In this document: positions 1 through 10,573 of the stretch, piece by piece
Layout: every line of letters starts with the position of its first letter
How positions within the stretch are numbered: position 1 is the stretch's first letter
Source: Aulostomus chinensis
Lineage: Eukaryota > Chordata > Actinopteri > Syngnathiformes > Aulostomidae
Direction: 5' to 3'
Length of the DNA stretch: 64,000 bases
Assembly: GCA_037954235.1 (NCBI GenBank)
Contig: JBBMOA010000007.1
Span: 20,672,457-20,736,456 of the forward strand
Translations under genes and position numbers: made by a program
Notes under the pieces: generated by a model
Told to the model about the DNA's origin: nothing
Database searches by the model: none
Seen by the model: the letters and a program-made list of their open reading frames with translations, nothing else

Positions 1-3000
1 TAAGTGCATTTTTTTAAATAAAGTTTCAACTGAAGGTAAAAGCAGCTGACTGTTAGCTTCGCTTGGCATAATGAGTGGCAGAATTGGGGAAGGAAACATA
101 ATCTCAACCATAAACACACTGAGACGTCATCGTTGACTACTTGCCAAAAAACTGAAATTTTTTCAAGAGTGCTGTATATTTGCTAATGCCAAGCTAATGA
201 TGTGTTTTTTTTTGGGCCAGCTTGGTTGTAGGAAAGTTTGAAACTCAAAAGCTGGAGAACAATATTGAATACCTGTCAAAATTAGAATATTCCAGGAAGA
301 AAGAGGAGACTTTTTGAGATACCAGTAACGCACATGCTAATTTGACGTAGATCAGAAAAAATGGTTGTTGAGATCGTTGAGCCACATGCATCCGTATATG
401 CAGAAATTCCCTGCTTTTAAAGTTAAGTACTCAGTTTGTGATCATGTCAAACACTTTGCAAAGTTGTGCCTTCGTTATGTCGCTAAATTTTGTGTAGCTA
501 ATGTAACGTTAGCCCTCTAGCTAGTGTTAGCTACCTGTCAAGAAGTAGGCCGACAGCTACTTGTGTTTAAAGAACAACTTTGGTACCGTCAGGATCAGAA
601 CTCCAACTGCTATGATCAACAAGAGATGAAGTAGGTCTTGTTGGAAAGGCGAGTAACCATGCAATTAAGATTGGGAAAAGTAAGCCTGTAGCAGCAGGAA
701 GTACAGATATTTGAGGTAAAATAATTTTTAAAAATGCATAATCAAGAAGATATATTTGAAAAGGCTACTTCAGTACTGTATTTGTATGTATTTTAAAGTA
801 ATTGTACTTCCAACCTTTGTCATTATTATCAGCACAGGTACACTGTATCTATCTAAGCTGAAATACCATGTACTTTCACTGCTGGATAAAGGCCAACATC
901 TGTAGTTGTTGTTCTGCCAGTAAACAATCCAGGAACATTTGTTTTCACGGCACATTAACTGTAATATAACAGAACCTATCCAGTCTGACAAAAATGTCAC
1001 ATTCTGATTAAAATGATAAACTTTTAATCAGCACACACTGCGAGTATTCGGAAGGCCCTTCTCGAATCTCTGCTCAAGCAGAACCTGAAGTGATCTGCGC
1101 TGAGAGTCGGTGGAAAAACTATCTGAGCTATTCTGAGCTGAGCTTTCACAGCAAGGTCACTTTTAAAACAAAATGTCTCCACCACTATCTAGGTCACGGC
1201 GCATTCTGCTGTACTTTCTCCGAAAACTAACTTCCACCCTTCCCTCCTTCCTTCCTGCTTATAATTAAACACACACAATTATCCCAAATTTAATGGGATT
1301 TCAGAACCAGGCTTTTATTTAAGAGGTAATGAATAATATTTTAATTGCATATGTAACTGTGAGATCGAAATGTGCTTCTATCATCACGTGTAATTACTAT
1401 GCCACACTGTTCTGCTGTGATAGAATGCAATCAATAGCTGATGAGTTCTTCTGTATATTTAAGGTCACTGTGTTATGGTTATTAATTGTGAAATAATCCA
1501 GCGGCGGAGGCATAAGCACACTTAAAACAGATGGACAGCATCCTTTTGTTTATTGAAGTCTGTAATTAATGATATAATGCATACCACTGAAGTAGTTTGA
1601 CCTCTGAACCAATCATTACTCGGAGTGTAGCGGCATCAATCAAATGGTGCTTTTCTCCGATCTATTCCTGTACACCCCCTCAGGGACTGACTGAGCACCC
1701 ACTGTATCCTCATTTGTATTCAGCTGACCAAGACCTTCGTATGAATGATTTAGAGCTCTGGATCAGATGCAGACTGGATGAGAGGCAGTAATGTGAGATT
1801 TACAAGCTGCCGCTGAAGTTCATAAAGAAACAAAGTCTCCTTCTTTATTTACTTCATTCCGTTGTGGAAATGACATGTATTTACTCATCTTGGGGAATTT
1901 TCCTGTCCACCAACGACAGGCTCAGCTGCGTTACTCACCCTCTGCACATCATAATGACCACGCTTTTGGATGGAGTGCTGGCCAGATTGTTTGGACTATC
2001 TGGAAAGAGTGTCATGCATGACTGCTCAGCCAGAGGATCAGAAGTGCGGTAGTTCATGTCCCACTCCAGCAAGCATCCGAGGAAACGAGGAACTGGCATA
2101 TTAGAATAAGTCATTCCATTGTTAATTTAAATGGCTTAATACATCACTCTAAGGTAAGAGAGTGATGTGAACAGCAGAGGAGGAAAAAAAGAGTACGAGG
2201 GAGAGAGAGAGAGATGCCAAGGGGTGTTTCTTTAATATCAAATGAAATTGAATCCTGCATTACCTCACTTGTGCCGTTTCTCAAGCAGCTCCCAGGCTAT
2301 TAATGGAAAGCTGTAACAGGATTGGTTCAGTCTTTCAGTTCTTTAATTTCACCGCAGCTCCCAGATGTTAGGTCTTCGTCTCACCGCTGATCCCTGGCTG
2401 ATCTATGGTGTTGTCTTCATCCTGCCTCCAGACCATTGTGGCTGTGTGTGTTGTTATTGGGTCAGGAGAATCTATCAAGGAAGGGAGAGTTGGGCAGTTC
2501 ACACACCAGGGGGATAATTACAGGGTGATTGGTATCCTCACGCTCTCTGCTCCCACTATCTTTGTCTCCTCTCTGTTAGCCTTGCCCTTATACATAAATG
2601 CACGCCAGCATGTCTGCTACTGGATGTCGACCAAAAAAGCCGCTAGGTCCCATGATCCCGGCCCTCTTACCTGTGCCATCTCCAGGGTGTTTTTTTTAAG
2701 CAGCTGCGTTTTTGTGATAGAAGGCATGTGTACACACAGCTGTTTACAGATGTTTGTGGACTTATTTACATGAGTGGACTGACTGGAACACAGGAGGCTT
2801 TATTTCTCTGCTATTATTAACTTAACCTTCTCCCATAGATAATTCATCACAGTTACCTTCCTTTTGCACTCTTTTTCCTCTCTCTGTCAGCCTTAAATAT
2901 CTTGGCTACATTCTCTCTCTTTCTGGGTCATAATGACTCTCGCTGAAACCCACATTGAATGAGGGCCAGTTGAGTGAGTTTCTCTCTAGAAAAAAAAAAA

Positions 3001-3696
3001 CCCAAAAAACAAACAAACCACTATTTAATTATTGACCCTGAAATGAACGGTAATGTTGGGAAAATACCAAAGTTTCAAATACATCTACAGATAAGCCTGA
3101 GCTTATGAACCATCAACTAGTTTTATTTATTATTACTCTTTGTGAAGATTAAACAAACAGATATGCAATGATATTCCCTAAACTATGGAGATTCTGCTGT
3201 GAAAACCCTGCTGTCTTGCAACAGGACTTGTTGTGTTTCTGATATTCTTAGTTACCGGGTCAAAATTTTGGGATCCTTCCCAGCAAGTATGCAGGTACAC
3301 ACTGATCCAATACCACATAAGATATGAGGCCTGAACCCTGCTACTTTTCCAGTCAGCTGAGTTATCACTGGTGAATATTACATTTTAGAAATCTGATCAT
3401 GCATTTGCATATCTATCTCTCTATCTCTCTATCTCAGGATAAGACTTACCAGCATCTCATCGGCACTCCGGCCAACAAATCATGGCTGTCTTTCTAAGAG
3501 AGGATGAGGAGGACTACTTAGGGGTATGATGATGATTCGGGATATGACTTGACGGAGGTATGCTAACCCGCCTGCTGACCCCCATTGACTGTGTGAAGCT
3601 AACTAGCAGCCAGGTGGTTGTAGCTCCATCCTGAACACACAGAGGAAAGAAGGGTAGCCATCTTCTTGTCTGGCTCCAGGGAGGATGGCTCTAAGG

Positions 3697-3736
3697 CATA
3701 TTTCTCATAAAGTTAGCATATTTCTCCTAAAGTTAG
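3697..3736. repeat. 20-bp tandem duplication
   Basis: Two adjacent 20-base units (3697-3716 and 3717-3736) begin catatttctc and end taaagttag. They differ at one base. This looks like a simple replication-slippage duplication. Confidence 0.7.
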
Positions 3737-3773
3737 CATGTTATTTTAAACAACTTTTGTTCGTAACACACTG

Positions 3774-3852
3774 TGTCGGATCAGTATTTGTTGTCAGCTA
3801 ATTGACAGGTATCAGAATCAATATCGGGAAGGAAGTAGTTGTATCAGACCAC
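3774..3852. repeat. Degenerate hAT-type MITE fragment (teleost)
   Basis: The segment carries the gtcggatcagtatttg, atcagaatcaatatcgggaagg and gtatcagacc pieces. These resemble the end of a common fish non-autonomous DNA transposon built from repeated 'atcggtatcgg' motifs. A second degenerate relative is at 33571-33660. The assignment is from memory of the family consensus. Confidence 0.4.
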
Positions 3853-4382
3853 CTCAACTGTCGACAGTTGCGGTCTGGCTGTTTCCTTTCGACGTAGCTT
3901 CATCTTTAGCAGATAAGAGTGGTAAGATACTTCCATGTGACTCTTAGCCAAAAAATCAAATGAGAATCTTTACGAAACGTGTAGTCGTCCTTTTAAATGA
4001 CACATCTGTCCCCTTTAACATCTTGGATACTCTAGAGATTCCTTGGATGTGTGAACTCTTGAAGGTGCAGGCGATGAGGGATGAGGGTGGTGTTTGTCTG
4101 GTACAGGCCGTGTTTCCTTCAGTACCTGGTGCTGAGAAGAATCTAGCTCACACACATGTTAATTTGCTGGAAATCTCTGGATCCTTCTTCAGTCACACAG
4201 CCACAGTTGACTGTGCCTCCTGACTTTGGATGCTCTCAGCAGAACAGCTACCAGCTGTTTTCAGCACTCTGGACAGTTCCACCACGGAGACCTGTGGAGT
4301 GTTCAAAGCAAAGTCTCTCCCCTCACCTCCGAGTCGAACCGGGTCGACAAGAACCCCTGAGATGTGCCACTTACAGAGGGTG

Positions 4383-4387
<5 letters not shown>

Positions 4388-4435
<48 letters not shown>

Positions 4436-4450
4436 TGTGTCTGTGTGCGC
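4388..4450. repeat. (TG)n microsatellite
   Basis: Dinucleotide TG array, slightly interrupted at its 3' end. It creates artificial valine/cysteine and threonine/histidine open frames on both strands. Confidence 0.95.
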
Positions 4451-6406
4451 ACAAATGAGTCCACTGTGTCACCCAGCCCTTCCCCCACATTCGCATATCA
4501 TCCACCCAGAGCCATTCTATCTGTATGGAAATTTGGGCTCCACAGCTGGAATCCCACAAAGCACTGTCATCTACTAATAGTTATTATCTCTTTGGCCTGC
4601 TCCCGCACAAAAACCCTGCAATACAAGCTCATCGCATCTTTATGGTAATGCCCTACAATACAGCCTCAAGCTATGGTGCATAGACCTTTGTTATCATTAC
4701 GATAATTCCCATTCTCACTTGACTCCTCATTACACCATTGAAACTGCTCAGGGTTGGGTACAAACACATTCCTGCATCTTTCTTTATTACACAGTAGTGT
4801 ACAGTGTGGAAACTGAAACTCTAACACTAGCAGTGAGGTAGACGATGTAATGACAATTAAATACAAGAGTTGTCATTAGAGAAGCCTGTTTGCTGCAGTA
4901 TTTGTGCTTAATTGAGCTTGCTTGTAGATTGGGTTGAACAATATATATGACGTTCATTTTAATTCACTCTAATTAATGTTTTCAAGCAAAGTGTAATATA
5001 AAAAAAAACATATTTTGTCAGCTGTTTCAAATGTCCGGGTTGATCTTTTAATCTGAAAAAAAAAAAAATCGATTACATTCATTCTTATTTTACGCGATCT
5101 TTCACATTTGGAAAATTTATCAAGTAGTTTGAGATGTTACTTTTTAAACATTTACCATATTGTTCTGTACAGAATATTGACATCAATAGAAGTATTCAGT
5201 CTGGTGTATACTTACAACAAGAAAAGGTTCAATTCTTTCAAGAACTTTTGTGGGTTTTTTTATAACACACATTGAGGAAAGAAGTCTACAACTCTGCAAA
5301 TTGCATACTTGCTTTTGTGATATACCTCGAATTTAGTTTTATTTATTTTACCTTTATTTTCTGTCCTTTATAATTATTTTTTAATGCTTATTATTCACAT
5401 TAGTCCTTTAGCTCAACCTTAAGAGTGTATCATTGCTACTCCGACCCTACTCATACCTGCATTTATGTCTCAGAAACCTTAGAATCCCTGAACCTCATGT
5501 GAAATATCATGTTCTTGACCTTCCTATCTCATTTGGTCCACGGCACAAAAAAAGGCTGAATTTGCCTGCAGCTTCCTGATTAGTTTCTCCACAATCGAAT
5601 CTACTGCCGAGCAGGTGATTCACTGTACGTGTGTCACATGATGAGGTTCAGGTCAGTTCTCCACAACGAATCGCAAGGAGAGACATGAACCTCTTCGTGG
5701 CTGCGTGTGTCCTTTCACTTCTCCATGAATGCCCATACAAGGCTTCTGGATTGCACAAAAAAGTAATTGCAGAGTGATTGGCACAGCTTGTCCCGTGCAG
5801 CCTGTGTCCCGCACTTGAAGGCTCTCCTCGGAGCACCCTCATTGTCAAACAGCCTTTTAGCACCTTTGTTCCTCCCTTCCCTTAGGACCTAACAGCTCAC
5901 CATTGGCAGATGAGTCCCCGCCTGTGACAAAAGGGTCCCCACGCTCAACCTCATTTGATGCAGTGATGAACCCCCACCACCACTGCCACCACCACCCCTT
6001 CCCACTCCCTTAAACTCACACACACACAAGCTTGGCACACCACTTCCTGTGAGGAGATGTTTAGCGGTTGAGGGTCAGGACCCAAGGGTGGGCTTTTAGA
6101 AGACAAATAAACATCAGAGCAGGAGAAGACTGATGTCTTGTTTACACATTAGCAACCATTTAGCAAGTCTTGCTGTTTTTACTGTGTCTCTCTGGTGGCT
6201 TCTCAAGTTGTGTATCCCACTGAGAAAGATCCACGCTGTGTACGGCAGATGATGTGTGATGCGAACTGCCAGAATATATCATCAAGTCATGGAGGGCAGA
6301 CGGACCCAGACATATGAGCCAGCAGCTCTTTGTCCTGTGATTGTCAGTCGATTTCTTCCCTCTCGCCCTTCCAGTGTTAATTTTTTTTAATTTTTTGTGA
6401 TGTGGA

Positions 6407-6410
<4 letters not shown>

Positions 6411-6459
<49 letters not shown>
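6411..6459. repeat. (CA)n microsatellite
   Basis: Uninterrupted CA array of about 24 units. The minus-strand open frame across it is an artefact of the repeat. Confidence 0.95.
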
Positions 6460-7704
6460 CAACACGCATGCACTTAAAATCTGCATCTTTCTGATACCGT
6501 CTAATGGGGTGATGACCAACCACTTGTTATAATTGCTTCAGTCTCCTTTTAATTTTCAAGCTTATTAATCATATGTAGAGTTATTTAAGAATGCATAAAT
6601 TAATCTTAGATTAAAAAGCCTATCAAAGCCTCAAAACAATTAAAGAGTAAGGTAAGATTTCCCCTGGGCGGGCACTTTTATTTTAATAGAGTGTTCAGGT
6701 GATTATCATACTTTGATGCAGCACTGTGATTAATGCAGACACACTTTTAAATGAGCTACTCTCTCTTGCACAAAAAAGTAGATTCAGCATGAGCCACGTA
6801 ATGACCTCACTGACTTTTGTGGTACTTCTCTCATTTAATCACTCAGGTTTGGTTGCAATAGCTTCCTGTGGAGAATGAGTCGTATTAATGTTCAGTTTAG
6901 TTTGAAAATGTGGTAGCTAGCTCATTTAGTTGAACAACAATTAAGATTTCGTTACAGTCCCTTATTTTTTTTTTCCAAAAAAATAGAATTTCAGTTCATT
7001 TCTTCCCAGCGTCTGAACGTATCTTATTGCAGCAGTGTCTTTTATTTAACAGGTGTACATAGATCTGTGTGTCAGACCACCCACGTGATCAGCAAAAACT
7101 CTGAATGATCGTCACTTTACTAATTTTAATCTGGTGTCTTTTTTTATAGTCAAAAGAAGCCCAGTTCTGTTTTTTTTTTTTAAATCCCAGACCATTTCCT
7201 TTTTATGATAATCTGTTTGATCCTCAAGGAAATAATTCCGTTTGCCAAAACAGTGAAAAATTATCATCAGTTCATGAAAATCAGTTCAAGAAGAAAATAA
7301 ATCAGTTTAAAAAAAATGACATCGGCGTTCAGTTTCTATTGTCTTCCATAAAATATATATTTTGAATAAGAACAAACCGCTATTAGATTTTTTATTGGGA
7401 ATAATAATATAACAATAAAAACAATAGGAACAATGCTCTATTCCTACATTTCCGTCTCAGTATTATCCATCTTATCAAATAGAAGTGCTATTCCAGGACA
7501 GCTCCGCCGCTGCGAGCTCTGCCCCTCTGAGGTCACTGGGACCAACAACAACGTGTCCTGTTACCTTCATCAATATTACATCGCTGACTGGCGCCGCGCA
7601 TGTGCCAAATGAAAATGATTAACCCACAGCTTCATGGACTATACAGAGTTAAATGCCCCGTCGCTTTTGGCGCAAGACGGTCCGCATTGTTCCTCAGTTA
7701 CATA

Positions 7705-7760
7705 CCCCCCCCCCCCCCCCACACACACACACACACACACACACAAAGGGGGGGGGGGGG
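7705..7760. repeat. C16-(AC)n-G13 compound tract with self-complementary ends
   Basis: Sixteen C residues (7705-7720) are followed by an AC array (7721-7745) and then, after a short A run, thirteen G residues (7748-7760). The C and G tracts can pair as a stem with the AC array as the loop. The G tract can also form a G-quadruplex and the C tract an i-motif. It lies about 1.1 kb upstream of the SKOR1 start codon. Confidence 0.9.
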
Positions 7761-8225
7761 AATGAACGCAGACAGTGACCTTAAGAGCAGCTGGTTATTG
7801 TCAAAACGCGTGTAGGCGAAGTGTGGCTTGTAAACTGTGAATCCGTGGGAACCCAGCACATGATGCAGGCCTGATATTCATCACCGGGCCCTCAATGCAT
7901 GCACTCAACAAAGTCTCGGGGGTCCCCGCTGTTTTTAGCAGAAACCCCGCTGCAGCCTTCTCCATGCATAATGTCACAAGCGTGTTTTGTTTTCAGGAGG
8001 GTGCAAATTAATCAGTTAAATTCATTTTGGCCGATACAATGGTTTTTGATCATTTTAGAATATTTTAATAAATTGAATGTATCAAAAAATGTACTTAACA
8101 ATTACTTCTCCAAGCAGCTCGAAACACTCAAACTCAACCATCAGTGGTCATGAATCCATACTTAAAGCAGGCTCCTGCGTGAGTGGGAGATCCGCCATAA
8201 GTTTTTCCGTCACTTTGCTGTCAGG

Positions 8226-8226
<1 letters not shown>

Positions 8227-8281
<55 letters not shown>
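8227..8281. repeat. (TG)n array upstream of SKOR1
   Basis: Pure TG array of about 27 units, roughly 580 bp upstream of the SKOR1 ATG. It is in opposite orientation to the CA array at 8442-8515, so the two form long complementary arms around the putative promoter. Long TG/CA arrays can adopt Z-DNA (known). Confidence 0.95.
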
Positions 8282-8282
<1 letters not shown>

Positions 8283-8441
8283 GGGGGAGAAGGAGGTGGA
8301 GGGGGCGGTATTCTAGACTCACTGCCATGTGGAAACCAAGCGCACACACCCGCAGCCGAGCAGAGTGAGAGGAGGACAGCGAGCTGGAGGGAGGCGGTGC
8401 TGCACGCGGACAACTCTCCTCAAACATCTTCACATCCTCCA

Positions 8442-8478
8442 ACACACACATACTCACACACACACACACAGCGCGCAC

Positions 8479-8515
<37 letters not shown>
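8442..8515. repeat. (CA)n array at the SKOR1 5' end
   Basis: Interrupted CA array with short tactca and gcgcgc breaks. It ends immediately before the stretch interpreted as the SKOR1 5' exon. If transcription starts upstream of it, the array would be part of the 5' UTR. Confidence 0.95.
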
Positions 8516-8517
<2 letters not shown>

Positions 8518-8585
8518 TCTCGTATTGCTCGGTTTGATCACCGCTTTCCAGTTCAAGACGGAGGGGAGCTGCTGCAATATCAGAG
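8516..8585 (+). other. Possible non-coding 5' exon of SKOR1
   Basis: The sequence ends cagag at 8585, followed by a consensus donor gtgagt. An acceptor (ctccag, ending 8843) sits 18 bases before the SKOR1 ATG at 8861. This suggests a short 5' UTR exon and a 258-bp intron. The acceptor has a poor polypyrimidine tract and the 5' boundary is unknown, so an unspliced leader is also possible. Confidence 0.35.
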
Positions 8586-8860
8586 GTGAGTTCTGGAAGC
8601 TTTCAGCGAGCTTCGTAGTTTAGCTCGTGTTGCAACTTCAAGCCACTGATAAATAAGGAAAACAAACCATGTAGTAAGAGAATAAAATAAAGGTAAATAA
8701 AAAATAGGCTTCGACTAAAATAGTTTAATTATCGTTGTACAATATTATGTTTGTCTTTGTTTAAAAGACTTCGAATTTTTTAAATTATTAATATAATAAA
8801 TATGACTTTGACTCACTCGTGTCCATGTCAAATGTGTCTCCAGCTTCCAGGCCTCCCAAC

Positions 8861-10573
8861 ATGGACCCCCTTCCTGCGGGGCGAGACTCCAGCTCCTCGC
8901 CAGCCTCCAAGCAAGAACTTTCCTACCCGACCTCCAACAACCTGAAACCTAACCAGGTTGGAGAGACGGTGCTGTACGGAATACCCATCGTGTCTTTGGT
9001 GATAGATGGCCAGGAGAGACTTTGCCTCGCGCAGATCTCCAACACCCTGTTGAAGAATTACAGCTACAACGAAATACACAACCGACGCGTGGCGCTCGGG
9101 ATCACCTGTGTCCAGTGCACCCCTGTCCAGCTGGAGATCCTGCGGAGAGCCGGCGCCATGCCGATTTCCTCCAGGCGTTGCGGGATGATCACTAAACGCG
9201 AGGCCGAGAGACTTTGTAAGTCGTTTTTAGGAGCTCATTCGCCACCAAAACTTCCAGAGAATTTTGCCTTTGATGTGTCCCATGAATGCGCCTGGGGGAG
9301 TCGAGGCAGCTTCATCCCAGCCCGCTACAACAGCTCGAGGGCCAAGTGCATCAAGTGCTCCTATTGCAACATGTATTTTTCTCCAAATAAATTCATATTT
9401 CACTCGCACCGCACACCGGAGTCAAAGTACATGCAGCCAGACGCAGCCAATTTTAACTCCTGGAGGCGGCATCTTAAATTAACAGATAAAAGCAGTCCAA
9501 CAGATATATTACACGCATGGGAAGACGTGAAGGCCATGTTTAACGGAGGCAGTCGTAAGAGGACGCTGCCAGGCTGTGGCTCGGAGTCCAGTTCTCCGTT
9601 AAAATCGCAGAGATTGAATATTCCCCAAGAACCACCCGAGATACCTGCAAAAATCCTCAGCTGCGAGGAGAACCGGGGCGGGATGCCGAGCACACGCAGC
9701 TACCCGGTCATCCCTGTGCCTAGCAAGAGCTTTGGGATGCTGCAAAAGATCCCACCGCCGCTCTTCCCGCATCCATATGGATTCCCTGCTTTCAGTCTGT
9801 GCCAGAAGAAAGAAGACGGTATAATGGGAGAGCAAAGCAAAGCCAGCCTCCCTGGTGTCCTCTGGCCTGGTACCAAGGACAGCGCCTACCACTCTTTCCC
9901 CATGTTCTGGCCCGCGGCGGGCGCGCTGCCCATGCCTCCCTACCCCCAGACTGCGCACAAACCTCCACCTGATCTGCTGTCCTTGCCAAGACAAAGTGAC
10001 ATGGACATTTCCGAGCACACCGACCGGAGCACCAACACGTCTAAAGACAGTTTAGTTGAGAACGAGCGATGTTCCAGCACCCAGTCCACGCGCAACGAGG
10101 ACGACAAGTCCGGGGACGAGGCGAGGCCGCTGGAGGGGTTGACCCTCACACCCCGAAAGATCAGCTACGTGTCTGCGTTCAGGCCCGTCATTAAAGACGC
10201 CGAGTGCATCGCCAAGCTGTACGGCAACAGAGGCGTTTATAACGGATGTCGCACCGGCTATTTATCACCTGACTTTTTAAGTGAGAGCTCGAGCTACCGG
10301 TCCATGTCTCCCTGCGTGGACAGCGAGGGCGAACCGGACGTGGATGTGGAGACGAATAAAACAGCAGAAGACGAGGACTCCCGGCCTCTGTCCTCCGCAT
10401 GTCCTCGGACTCCTCCTGGATTGGCTCATAACGTTTCCTCGAACGATTCGGACTCCAAAAACGCGCAGGAAGTTGATTCCCAGAAATCGAGCCTCCACGT
10501 GGGCCAGTCGTCTGACAGAGAACTGCAGAGCAAGCAGTTATCAGAGACCCACATAGCTGCGTCTTTCACTGAA
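8861..10573 (+). CDS. skor1: SKOR1 exon with DHD and SAND-like domains
   Basis: One 1713-base exon encodes residues 1-571. After a Ser-rich leader comes LKPNQVGET, then the Ski/Sno/Dac homology domain (LYGIPIVSLVIDGQERLCL through RCGMITKREAERLCKSFLG). The SMAD4-binding SAND-like domain follows, with HECAWGS, the KCIKCSYC cysteine cluster and FHSHR as likely zinc ligands. The rest is disordered, Ser/Pro-rich, with a SYVSAFRPVIKDAECIAKLY block. The exon ends after Thr-Glu at 10573 with donor gtgagt. If that intron is retained, translation adds VSDF and stops at 10588. Confidence 0.93.

Larger units (their letters stand above)
1..8200. other. SKOR1 upstream intergenic region, no gene found
   Basis: No exon could be supported here on either strand. 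Open frames are short and mostly follow microsatellites. In the human genome MAP2K5 lies upstream of SKOR1 (known synteny), so I looked for its C-terminal exons and did not see them. AT-rich stretches around 1270-1620 and 2060-2340 contain many homeodomain-like TAAT cores and could be SKOR1 enhancers, but this cannot be shown without cross-species alignment. Microsatellites and transposon scraps are listed separately. Confidence 0.5.

Noticed and set aside
4230..4577. Open frames with long Val/Cys or Thr/His runs (also at 6160-6519, 8210-8589, 37825-38276, 41969-42187, 47115-47399, 57731-58033)
   Set aside because: They are translations of TG/CA microsatellites and have no domain on either side of the repeat.
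1..8200. Search for MAP2K5 3' exons expected by synteny
   Set aside because: No HPFIVQFNDGN-like or kinase-tail sequence was seen on either strand, so it is probably outside the window.
8819..8860. Upstream extension of the SKOR1 frame from a GTG
   Set aside because: There is no ATG in a good context before 8861 that extends a conserved sequence, and a likely splice acceptor lies inside this stretch. The MDPLPAGRD start fits the family.
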